Shown here one piece after another: positions 1 to 6,892 of a stretch of 11,605 bases of DNA (position 1 is the first letter of the stretch; each line of letters begins with the position of its first letter). The stretch is from Anaeromyxobacter dehalogenans (GTDB lineage Bacteria; Myxococcota_A; UBA9042; DTJE01). Made by a program: the position numbers and the translations under genes. Location of the stretch: NCBI GenBank assembly GCA_020722625.1, contig DYKK01000074.1:1-11605 (forward strand), written 5' to 3'. Under the pieces are notes generated by a model. That model saw only the letters and a list, made by a program, of their open reading frames with translations. It had not been told where the DNA came from and ran no database searches.

Positions 1-42
1 GCGACCGAGCGGGAGAGGACGTGCCGGTGGCACGTCCGATAG
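1..42. repeat. 42-bp direct repeat, copy 1, with internal palindrome
   Basis: This block is identical over all 42 bases to positions 74-115; the copies are 73 bp apart start to start. It begins at the window edge, so it may extend leftward: the second copy is preceded by AGGGAGCGAA, which cannot be checked here. Inside lies a perfect inverted repeat with 9-bp arms at 17-25 and 29-37 (GGACGTGCC/GGCACGTCC) and a 3-nt loop. It has no T-run after it, so it is not a classical intrinsic terminator. It could be a REP-like extragenic palindrome, a transcript-end stabiliser for an upstream gene, or a dimeric-protein binding site. Confidence 0.85.
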
Positions 43-73
43 CGGGGCCCCATCTTCCCGCGCAGGGAGCGAA

Positions 74-115
74 GCGACCGAGCGGGAGAGGACGTGCCGG
101 TGGCACGTCCGATAG
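74..115. repeat. 42-bp direct repeat, copy 2, with internal palindrome
   Basis: Exact second copy of 1-42, with hairpin arms at 90-98 and 102-110. The two copies are separated by a 31-bp spacer that contains the small palindrome GGGGCCCC. A G9 run follows directly at 118-126. No open reading frame with plausible codon use covers the pair, so it is extragenic. Confidence 0.85.
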
Positions 116-126
116 ATGGGGGGGGG

Positions 127-240
127 CTCGCGTCTCCAGGGGACCCATGAAGAAGCCGAGTCGCGATCCTCAAATGAGGCCGAGCCCTGTGATGCTGGCA
201 GGTCGCGATTCACCGCGAGCGGTTCATTCCCTCCAGCGTC
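127..240. promoter_or_regulatory. Possible upstream control region of the PD40-amidase unit
   Basis: This is non-coding sequence between the repeat pair and the promoter. It holds an 8-bp direct repeat GTCGCGAT at 160-167 and 202-209 (42 bp, about four helical turns apart). It also holds a dyad with 5-bp arms, CCTCA-AA-TGAGG, at 168-179, and a dyad CCGC-GA-GCGG at 213-222. Such elements are compatible with operator sites, but short repeats occur by chance in GC-rich DNA and no regulator is known. A possible ORF from the ATG at 147 has codon use unlike the real genes and is not called. Confidence 0.25.
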
Positions 241-269
241 TTGATCCGCACCAGACTGCACGCTATCAT
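241..269 (+). promoter_or_regulatory. Sigma70-like promoter, near-leaderless
   Basis: A -35-like hexamer TTGATC (241-246; first four bases match consensus) and a -10-like hexamer TATCAT (264-269; five of six) are separated by exactly 17 bp. The expected start of transcription, about seven bases beyond the -10 box, falls near 276-280. That places it at or just before the ATG at 280. The mRNA would therefore be leaderless or nearly so, which fits the absence of a clear Shine-Dalgarno sequence before the first gene. Confidence 0.5.
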
Positions 270-279
270 GCGGCTCGAG

Positions 280-1119
280 ATGAACGCCCGCATTCGCGTG
301 GTCGGGGTCGCGGTCCTGGTCCCGGGATTCCTGTCCGTGGCCCAGGCCCGTGAGATTCCCGTCTCCGCCTTGAATCCGGGCGAGGCCGCGCTCGCGAGCG
401 TGGTCGTCGAGGATGCCGCCGCGTCCCTCGGCCCCCTCTGGGCCGGGGACCGCCTGGTCACGGACCCCGCGTCCGACCTGGGCCTCGATCGGTTCGAGCG
501 CCACGGCCCCCCGGTCTGGGACCCGTCCTCCGGGGCCTGGTACGTCTGGGCGAACGGGGCGATCGTCCGGCTCGAAGGAGACCGGGCCGTGGTGGTCGCG
601 GAGGGGGTCCAGGGCCGGGACCTGGACGTGCGGGCCGCCCGCGGGGTCGCGGTCAGCCGCGAGCCGGACCATGCCATCGTGGTGTGGAGCCTGGACGGCC
701 GCTCGAAACCGCGGCAATTGCTTCGTGGGACAGGCTATTTTCATCCCCGGCTCTCGCCGGATGGGGCGTCTGTTCTGGTTCAGGAGGCACGGGGGGGTGG
801 CGGCGGACTGCTGCTCCTGTCCCTGGACGGCCGGGTGCGCGACCTCGGCGCGGGCTCGGACGGCGTGTTCACCCCGGACGGCCGGGGTGTGGTCCTGGCG
901 GTCGTGTCGGGAGACGGGCGGCGGGTCGTGGAGGCCGACCTGGTCCATCTGGACCTCGCGTCCGGACAACGGACCCGGCTGACCCGGACCCCGGACGTGG
1001 CGGAGGTGGAGCCCGCGGTCTCCCCGGACGGCCGGTTCATCGCCTTCGTGGACGCGCGGACGGGGGGCCTGCGTGTCGCGAGGATGCCCGCGCGTCCCGC
1101 CGCCGGAGGCGCCCCATGA
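280..1119 (+). CDS. Secreted PD40/TolB-like beta-propeller protein
   Basis: The 279-residue product starts with an N-terminal signal peptide: basic Arg residues, a hydrophobic core, and cleavage expected after Ala-Gln-Ala at about residue 23. The remainder is made of short beta-rich segments with PD40-type signatures, for example HPRLSPDGASVLV and PAVSPDGRFIAFVDARTGG, as in TolB-like propellers. It probably folds as a periplasmic or exported propeller; the ligand is unknown. ATG 280 is chosen because it gives a clean signal peptide and lies at the predicted transcription start; in-frame alternatives are ATG 268 and TTG 241, and none has a good ribosome site. The stop overlaps the amidase start (ATGA), so the two are probably translationally coupled. 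A stretch around 715-780 uses A/T-ending codons unlike the rest. The assignment rests on motif pattern, not on a specific orthologue. Confidence 0.8.
   Translation: MNARIRVVGVAVLVPGFLSVAQAREIPVSALNPGEAALASVVVEDAAASLGPLWAGDRLVTDPASDLGLDRFERHGPPVWDPSSGAWYVWANGAIVRLEGDRAVVVAEGVQGRDLDVRAARGVAVSREPDHAIVVWSLDGRSKPRQLLRGTGYFHPRLSPDGASVLVQEARGGGGGLLLLSLDGRVRDLGAGSDGVFTPDGRGVVLAVVSGDGRRVVEADLVHLDLASGQRTRLTRTPDVAEVEPAVSPDGRFIAFVDARTGGLRVARMPARPAAGGAP
1105..1109 (+). promoter_or_regulatory. Ribosome binding site of the amidase gene
   Basis: GGAGG lies inside the end of the preceding gene, 6 nt before the ATG at 1116 and 9 nt before a second in-frame ATG at 1119. Both spacings are usable, so the protein may start with one or two methionines. 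Confidence 0.7.
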
Positions 1120-2486
1120 TGCGCGCGGCCGCAAGCATCGCGGGTGGTGTCGCGCTGTGCGTGGCGCCCGCGACGTCCCCGGCCCAGAAGGTCTTCTTGA
1201 ACCCCTCGGACCAGTTCGAGAACCCGGTTGCGGGCGGGGGCAACGAGGCCCAGTACGCGAAGATCAACGCGGACCTGACCGCCGCGATCCTGCTGGCCGC
1301 CGGCTTTCAGGTCGTCGTGGACCAGGACTTCTACAACGCCCCGAAGAACGCCAACTCGTGGGGCGCGGACGTCTTCGTGAGCATCCACTCGAACGCGGGC
1401 GGGGGCCACGGGACCGTGACCCTGTACGCGTCGAGCGGGGGCAAGGTCCTCGCGACCCACGTCCAGGGCGGGCTCGTCGCCTATCTTCCCTATCAGGACC
1501 GCGGTCTCTCGCATCGCACCGACCTCTACGTCCTGAACAAGACCACGATGGTCGCCGCCCTGGCCGAGGTCGTGTTCCACGACTGCGCCAAACAGACCGG
1601 CTACCAGGGTCACCCCCCGTCCGAATCGGACTTCCTCAAGAGCGCCGCGGGCCAGCAACTCATCGCGAACGGTCTCGCCTCGGGGGTGTGCTCGTATTTC
1701 GGGTGGTCGTGCGGGGGCGGGGTCGTGGTCCCGCCCGTGCAGAAGGGGTGGTTCAAGGGGGTCGTCTATCAGGCGCCGGACATGGCTGATCGCATCCCGG
1801 GCGCCCTGGTCGTGTTGAACACCGGGGCCTCGGTCATCGCATCGAGCACCGGTTACTGGGAGTTCGAACTGGAGCCCGGGACCTACACGGCCACGGCGAC
1901 CGCGGACGGCTACCAGCCGAACTCCTCGACCCGCACGGTGGTCGCGGGCCAGGAGGTCTGGGGGAGCATCGGTCTGACCCCGGTCGTCGTCCCGCCGGAG
2001 CCGAAGCCCGAACCCATCCCGGACACGGGGGTCGAGGTCGTGACCGACCCGGGCGGACCGCCGGCGCCCGAGACCGCCGGGGAGGACACGTCTGGAGGAC
2101 CCCCGGCGACGGAGACGGGCGGAGAGGACGCGTCAGGCGGGTCGGACGCGCCGGACGAGCCGGACCTCGCGGAACCGGGGTCCGGGCCGAGCGACGCCTC
2201 CACGGCCGACCGTGCGGACTCCTCGGGACCGTCCGGGGACGCCGGGGAGGTCCCCCCATCGGGCCTCGTGCTCGATGCCTCCCCCTCCACGACGACGGTC
2301 TCTTCCAGCGGTGGGTGTCGCTCCGCCCGATCGGCCCCGGTGTCCGGCCTCGCGATCGCGGCGGTCCTCGCCGCGCTCGCGGTCGCAGGGACGCGGGTTC
2401 GGCTTACGGACCGGATGCGCGCGAACGGACCGTCACCGCGACGATGGCCGTGTCCGGGCGCGGCGCGCAGAACTCGACCTCGTTGA
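1116..2486 (+). CDS. Secreted N-acetylmuramoyl-L-alanine amidase (Amidase_3) with MYXO-CTERM-like anchor
   Basis: The 456-residue product probably cleaves the amide bond between MurNAc and L-Ala in peptidoglycan. Residues 1-23 are a signal peptide (Ser-Pro-Ala end). Residues 25-197 resemble Amidase_3: Glu44 in GGGNEAQ, His91 in VSIHSNAGGG and Glu151 in AEVVFHD match the family's second, third and catalytic positions. The usual first His (GHGG motif) is replaced by Asp32 in NPSDQ, as in a divergent subgroup that carries PSNQ-like sequences there. Residues 212-290 form a carboxypeptidase-regulatory-like beta-sandwich (PGTYTATATADGY). Next comes a Pro/Glu/Asp/Gly/Ser linker with a 14-residue tandem repeat. 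Ser396-Gly-Gly-Cys401, a hydrophobic segment (about 409-425) and Arg residues form the MYXO-CTERM-like tail; Cys401 would be the processed and lipidated residue. The tail continues 30 residues beyond the helix, longer than usual. The gene overlaps the 3' end of the convergent glycosyltransferase gene by 83 nt. Confidence 0.85.
   Translation: MMRAAASIAGGVALCVAPATSPAQKVFLNPSDQFENPVAGGGNEAQYAKINADLTAAILLAAGFQVVVDQDFYNAPKNANSWGADVFVSIHSNAGGGHGTVTLYASSGGKVLATHVQGGLVAYLPYQDRGLSHRTDLYVLNKTTMVAALAEVVFHDCAKQTGYQGHPPSESDFLKSAAGQQLIANGLASGVCSYFGWSCGGGVVVPPVQKGWFKGVVYQAPDMADRIPGALVVLNTGASVIASSTGYWEFELEPGTYTATATADGYQPNSSTRTVVAGQEVWGSIGLTPVVVPPEPKPEPIPDTGVEVVTDPGGPPAPETAGEDTSGGPPATETGGEDASGGSDAPDEPDLAEPGSGPSDASTADRADSSGPSGDAGEVPPSGLVLDASPSTTTVSSSGGCRSARSAPVSGLAIAAVLAALAVAGTRVRLTDRMRANGPSPRRWPCPGAARRTRPR
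2052..2135 (+). repeat. Two-copy 42-bp coding tandem repeat in the amidase linker
   Basis: Two 14-codon units (2052-2093 and 2094-2135) encode GGPPAPETAGEDTS and GGPPATETGGEDAS, differing at four residues. They lie in the extracellular linker between the carboxypeptidase-regulatory-like domain and the C-terminal anchor. They probably work as a flexible, acidic spacer that can vary in length by slippage. Confidence 0.7.
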
Positions 2487-4252
2487 GGCCCGACCGGAGG
2501 ACCTCGGGTCCGGGCTCGAAGCGAATCGTGGTTGCGCCCCCTCTCGACCCCGCGGACGTCACGGCCTCGCGCCCGTTGACCCGGACCGCCGGGCCGGCGC
2601 CGCCCGGGGGCGCGGAGACCTCGGCCTCGAAGAGACAGGTCCGCGGCAGGTAGAGGGGGAGGAACAAGGTCCCGCACGACCCCTGGATGCGCGCCCCGGC
2701 CTCCTCGATGGAGAACCCTTTCAGGAACGGACGGGTCGCAGGGTCGGACATCCGCAGGACCTCCCGCGTCTCTCGGGGTCCCATGGAATCCCGGTACGCG
2801 AAGTACCGGCCCACCACCCGGTCGAACGCACGGGGGGGGAAGGCCGTACCGGACCCAGTAGTAGAGGGGGGCCGGAAACGAGAAGGGATTCCCGATCACC
2901 GATTCCAGCGGGCCGAGGAGCGTCCGGAGCGGCTCTCCATACACGTCGAGCATCCGGACAGGCTCCGCGGTCCGCAAGCGGTGCGTCTTGACACGCCACG
3001 ACAGGGTGACGTTCAGGGCGCACGCCCCGGCGACACCGAGCGCGACGAGCGATGCCGCGACCCGGCGCGCCCCGCCCCGATGCCGCAGCCCTGCGGACAG
3101 CCCCTGGAAGACCACGGCCGTCCCGAGGACGAACCAGATCGTGATCCCCAGGAACCGCCGCTGGCCGAACGAGAACCCGGCCCACCAGGGCCACGCGCTG
3201 GCGTTGACGACCGCCTGCAACGCGAACGCCCCAAGCGCGGCGAGGCCCACGCGCGCGTCCCGTCGCACGAGGATCCCCAGGCCCACGACGGACAGGAACA
3301 GCAGGGGGCTCCACGGGAACAGCCCGTTCCGCGACGAGAAGAGGACCTCCCAGACGAACGGGTCTCCCCAGTGCATGAACCAGGAATGCAGGAGGAGACG
3401 GGTCATGGACCCGTAGTAGTGACGCCAGACCAGGAGTTGAGGCAGGAACCCTGCGACCATCGCGCCCGCGAATGCGAGGCCCGCCAGGAGCCACGGCCTC
3501 GCGGCCCGGCCTCCCCCGGCGCGCACTCCGCGGACCGCGCCGATGGCCCACACCGCCGCGGGGATCGCTGCGAGGACGAGGTTCTGCGCCCGCATCAGGC
3601 CCGCGAGGCCGCACAGGAGCCCGGAAACGGCCCACCGCCGGACGCGCGGGTCGTCCCGGGTCTCCGCCCAGTGCAGGAAGAAGACCGCGACCGCGAGCGC
3701 CGAGGCCGCGTGCGAGTACGAGGTCGCATACAGCGAGAAGTAGAACAGGGGGCTTCCGAGGGCCATGGCCCACGCCGCGCACGCCGCCATCGGCCTCGAC
3801 ACGAACCGCGCGGCCAGGCGGAAGGCCGCGAGGAGGGCCAGGAAGGCGAAGACCACGCTCCCGAAAAACGTGACGCCCTGATACGGCCCGGAATACCCGT
3901 CCCGCGGGACCTCGATGCCCAGGGCCCCGGCCGCGAGGACGCCCGCGTGGGCCGCCAGGTAGAACGGGGACCACAGGATCGCGGGTCCGACGGCGTACCA
4001 GTTGGGAAGCCGTCCGGTCTCGGGGACCCGCTCGAACCGCCAGGGGTTCCCGAACCTGCGGTAGTCGTCCTCCATGTCGAGGTCCCCGTCCATCACCCAG
4101 GAACGCACGTGGAGGAAGTAGTCGTGGCCGTCCCCGCCGAGGGGGCCGCCGTGCTCGACGTACAGGGCGGTCAGGAGGACGAGGAGCGCCGCGAGCGAGA
4201 GCCGGACCCGGTCGCGAAGGACCCACGACGCAAAGGCTCGAAGTCGCGACAT
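2404..4252 (-). CDS. GT-C-type multi-span membrane glycosyltransferase, frameshifted at a G8 run
   Basis: This is an integral membrane protein, probably moving sugars from a lipid-phosphate donor outside the cytoplasm. TM1 (about residues 17-32) is followed by a first external loop GGDGHDYFLHVRSW with Asp41/Asp44, typical of GT-C (PMT/ArnT-like) enzymes. About ten further hydrophobic segments run to residue 420. After Leu471-Pro-Pro the frame is lost at a G8 tract (2832-2839). Removing one base continues with RAFDRVVGRYFAYRD into a plausible soluble beta-rich C-terminal domain ending at TAA 2404, for a repaired length of 615 residues. Without repair the ORF runs as low-quality sequence to 1910, antisense to the amidase. 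The ATG follows argH by 7 nt and its GAGG ribosome site (4258-4261) overlaps the argH stop codon. Substrate unknown. The break may be a sequencing or assembly indel, a real mutation, or phase variation. Confidence 0.8.
2832..2839. other. G8 homopolymer at the glycosyltransferase frameshift
   Basis: Eight consecutive G on the plus strand (C8 in the gene's sense). With seven bases the upstream membrane domain and the downstream C-terminal domain join in one frame; with eight they do not. Homopolymers of this length are prone both to sequencing error and to slipped-strand mutation. Confidence 0.8.
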
Positions 4253-4259
4253 GGGGTCC

Positions 4260-5654
4260 TCACCGGGAGGACGAGGCGCGACCCCGGAGGCGCCGGGTCC
4301 TGACCGCGCGGGCCGCGGTCCGGAGCAGGGTCTGCATCGCCTCCCGGGACGGCCCCCCGGGCGAGACGCGGCGTTCCACGGAGCGGCGGGGGTCCAGGAC
4401 CTCCCTCAGGTCCACGTCCGCCAGGTGCGGCGAGACCCGCGCGAGGTCCGCTGGAACGAGGCGGCGCCCGCGGCGGGTCTGGACCGCCCGCATCAGGCGA
4501 CCCACGGCCTCGTGCGCCTCGCGGAACGGGACCCCGCGGGCGACCAGCGCGTCCGCGAGGTCGGTCGCGTAGAGGCCGGGGTCGCGCGTGGCCTCTTCCA
4601 TGCGGCGCGGGTGGAAGCGGGTGCCCGCGACCATGCCCGCCGCCACGTCCAGGGCCAGGGTCACGGCCTCGACGGACCGCATGACCGGGGGCTTGTCCCC
4701 TTGCAGGTCCTTGAAGTACCCCGGTGGGATGCGCGACACGAGGTTCAGGAGCGTGGCGAGGTCCCCCGCGACGGCCGGGGCCAGGCCGCGCAGCAACTCG
4801 GCCGCGTCGGGGTTCCGCTTCTGGGGCATGATGCTCGACCCGGACGAAAAGGCCTCCGGCACGGTCAAGAACCCCACCTCGGCCGACGACCACAGGACCC
4901 ACTCGGCCCCGAGGCGCGACAGGTGCCCCGCGCACGCCGCGCATGCGTACAGGAGGTCCGCGGCGAAGTCCCGGTCCGTCACCGCGTCGAGCGCGGCCTC
5001 GACGGGAGGTTCCATGCCCAGGTCGCGCGCCACCCGCTCCCGGTCGTACGGGTAGGCGACGCCGGCGCACGCCCCGCTCCCGAGCGCGCAGCGCGCGGCG
5101 GCCGCCCTCGCGGCCCGGAACCGGTCATGGTCCCGCAGAAACATGAACGCGTAGGCCAGGAGGTGATGCCCCAGGACCGTGACCTGGGCGCGCTGGCCGT
5201 GCGTGTATTCCGGCACGACGACCCGCGCGTGCCTGCGTCCCAGGCGCCGGAACAGGTCCGCGAGGTCCAGGGTCCGGTCCCCCAGTTCCGCGGCCCTGCG
5301 CGCGCACCACAGGCGGAAGTCCGTCACGACCTGGTCGTTGCGGCTGCGCGCGGTGTGCAGTCGTCCTGCGGCCCCCGTGAACCGTCCCAGCAGGACTTCC
5401 ACATTCATGTGGATGTCCTCGAGTTCGGGGTCGAGGGGCAGGTCCCCGGACTCGACGCCCGCCAGGACCCGGTCCAGCCCGTCCAGGATTTCCACCGTTT
5501 CCGCCGCGGTGAGCACCCCGATCCGCCCGAGTTCCCGGGCGTGGGCCCGCGACGCCTCGACGTCCTCGCGCAGCATCTTCCGGTCGGCCGGAAGCGACGA
5601 GTTGAAGGCCCGCATCGCCGGGGCCATGGGTTGCTCGAAACGCCCTTTCCTCAT
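4260..5654 (-). CDS. argH: Argininosuccinate lyase
   Basis: Splits argininosuccinate into arginine and fumarate, the last step of arginine synthesis, in the cytosol as a homotetramer. The 464-residue length is normal for the family. It has the N-terminal GRF and FNSSLPAD, EDIHMNVE (80-86), HTARSRNDQV (100-109), YTHGQRAQ (150-157, with the catalytic-acid/base His152) and the fumarase/aspartase superfamily signature GSSIMPQKRNPD (272-283, with Ser273 the expected catalytic serine). KDLQGDKPP follows. Small departures from common sequences are Gly153 (usually Leu) and Val158 (usually Pro); the key residues are kept, so it should be active. The ATG lies 5 nt after the argG stop, with GGAG at 5663-5666 inside the end of argG. 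It is co-transcribed with argG and followed by the glycosyltransferase gene. Confidence 0.97.
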   Translation of the reverse strand: MRKGRFEQPMAPAMRAFNSSLPADRKMLREDVEASRAHARELGRIGVLTAAETVEILDGLDRVLAGVESGDLPLDPELEDIHMNVEVLLGRFTGAAGRLHTARSRNDQVVTDFRLWCARRAAELGDRTLDLADLFRRLGRRHARVVVPEYTHGQRAQVTVLGHHLLAYAFMFLRDHDRFRAARAAAARCALGSGACAGVAYPYDRERVARDLGMEPPVEAALDAVTDRDFAADLLYACAACAGHLSRLGAEWVLWSSAEVGFLTVPEAFSSGSSIMPQKRNPDAAELLRGLAPAVAGDLATLLNLVSRIPPGYFKDLQGDKPPVMRSVEAVTLALDVAAGMVAGTRFHPRRMEEATRDPGLYATDLADALVARGVPFREAHEAVGRLMRAVQTRRGRRLVPADLARVSPHLADVDLREVLDPRRSVERRVSPGGPSREAMQTLLRTAARAVRTRRLRGRASSSR

Positions 5655-5659
5655 CCGGG

Positions 5660-6874
5660 CTACTCCAGACCGGCGAGCAGCCTCTTGGCCTTTACCTGCA
5701 ACCCGAACAGGCGGATGAACCCTTCCGCGTCGTGCTGGTCATAGACCTCGTCCTTCTCGAAGGTCGCGAGCCTCGGGTCGTACAGGGAGGACGCGGCCCG
5801 CCGCCCCACCGGGAGGCACGACCCGGGCAGGAGCCGCATCCGCACCGTCCCGGTCACCCCCTTCTGGGTCGCGGCCACGAAGCCGGACAGGGCCTCGCGA
5901 AGCGTAGAATACCACAACCCATAATAAATCAGTTCAGCATATTTCTGCGAGACCATGTCCTTGAAGTGCATGGTCTCGCGGTCCAGGCAGATGCCCTCGA
6001 GGTCCCGGTGCGCCGCGTACAGGACCGCCCCGCCCGGCGTCTCATAGACCCCGCGCGACTTGATCCCCACCAGGCGGTTCTCGACCATGTCCACGCGCCC
6101 GATCCCGTAGCGGCCCGCGCGCTCGTTCAGGTGGGCCAGGAGTTCGTGCGGGGCCATGCGCCGCCCGTCCACGGCCACCGGGGTCCCGTCCTCGAAGTCA
6201 ATCTCGAGGGAGTCGGGCTCGCGCGGGGCCATCACCGGGTCGCGCGCCATCTCGAAGGTCGCGGCCGGTGGCTCGTGGCTCGGGTCCTCCAGGACTCCCC
6301 CCTCGAACGACAGGTGCAGCAGGTTCTTGTCCTTGCTGTAGGGGTTCTCCTCGGTCTGCTGGATCGGGATCCCGTGCCGGTGGGCGTACGCCATGAGGTC
6401 CGAGCGCGAGCGCAGGTCCCAGTGGCGCCAGGGCGCGATGATGCGCATGTAGGGGTCGTGCGCCATGTAGGTGACCTCGAAGCGCACCTGGTCGTTGCCC
6501 TTCCCCGTCGCGCCGTGGGCCACCGCGTCCGCCCCGGTCTCGTGCGCGACCTGGACCTGGACCTTCGCGATGATGGGCCGGGCCAGGGCCGTGCCCAGGA
6601 AGTACCGGTTCTCGTAGATCGCGTTGGCCCGCACCGCCTCGAACACGAAGTCACGCACGAACTCCTCGCGCAGGTCCCTCCAGACGAACTCGCTCGCCCC
6701 GCTCTTCAGGGCCTTGTCGCGAAGGGCCTCCGGGTCGTCGCCCTGGCCCACCTCCGCGGTGAAGGCCACGACCTCCGCGCCGTAGGACTCGCGCAGCCAC
6801 GCGAGGATCACGGACGTGTCGAGTCCGCCGGAATACGCCAGGACCACCTTCTTGGGGGGAGGGATCTCCTTCAT
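5660..6874 (-). CDS. argG: Argininosuccinate synthase
   Basis: Joins citrulline and aspartate with ATP to form argininosuccinate, the step before ArgH. The 404-residue length is typical. The N-terminal PP-loop nucleotide motif AYSGGLDTS (13-21) and the GATGKGNDQVRFE motif (121-133) of the synthase domain are intact, as are EENPYSKDKNLLH and KYAELIYYGLW later on. ATG 6874 is chosen because GGAG at 6881-6884 is 6 nt upstream. An ATG at 6880 would sit directly on that site, and a longer reading from TTG 6889 is unlikely. The start is 18 nt after the thioredoxin gene's stop and the end is 5 nt before argH. A local cluster of A/T-ending codons at 5902-5947 encodes the conserved YAELIYYGLWYSTL segment. 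Confidence 0.97.
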   Translation of the reverse strand: MKEIPPPKKVVLAYSGGLDTSVILAWLRESYGAEVVAFTAEVGQGDDPEALRDKALKSGASEFVWRDLREEFVRDFVFEAVRANAIYENRYFLGTALARPIIAKVQVQVAHETGADAVAHGATGKGNDQVRFEVTYMAHDPYMRIIAPWRHWDLRSRSDLMAYAHRHGIPIQQTEENPYSKDKNLLHLSFEGGVLEDPSHEPPAATFEMARDPVMAPREPDSLEIDFEDGTPVAVDGRRMAPHELLAHLNERAGRYGIGRVDMVENRLVGIKSRGVYETPGGAVLYAAHRDLEGICLDRETMHFKDMVSQKYAELIYYGLWYSTLREALSGFVAATQKGVTGTVRMRLLPGSCLPVGRRAASSLYDPRLATFEKDEVYDQHDAEGFIRLFGLQVKAKRLLAGLE

Positions 6875-6892
6875 GGCCATCTCCTGCAACGA

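Noticed and set aside
17..37. Hairpin considered as a Rho-independent terminator
   Set aside because: The stem is strong, but no T-run follows on either strand, and the unit is duplicated, which fits a repeat element better.
147..353. Small plus-strand ORF starting at ATG 147 behind an AGGGG sequence
   Set aside because: Its codon use is unlike the neighbouring genes, it ends in low-complexity Arg/Gly/Pro, and it overlaps the promoter and the start of the PD40 gene.
1910..2830. Antisense extension of the glycosyltransferase reading frame over the amidase 3' end
   Set aside because: Its composition (Arg/Gly/Pro-rich) is typical of out-of-frame GC-rich DNA. A better C-terminal domain exists in another frame after the G8 run, and the plus strand there has recognisable amidase domains.
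5902..5947. AT-rich stretch in argG considered as an internal promoter for argH
   Set aside because: A TATTAT is present on the minus strand, but no -35-like hexamer lies at a suitable distance, and the bases encode a conserved argG segment.
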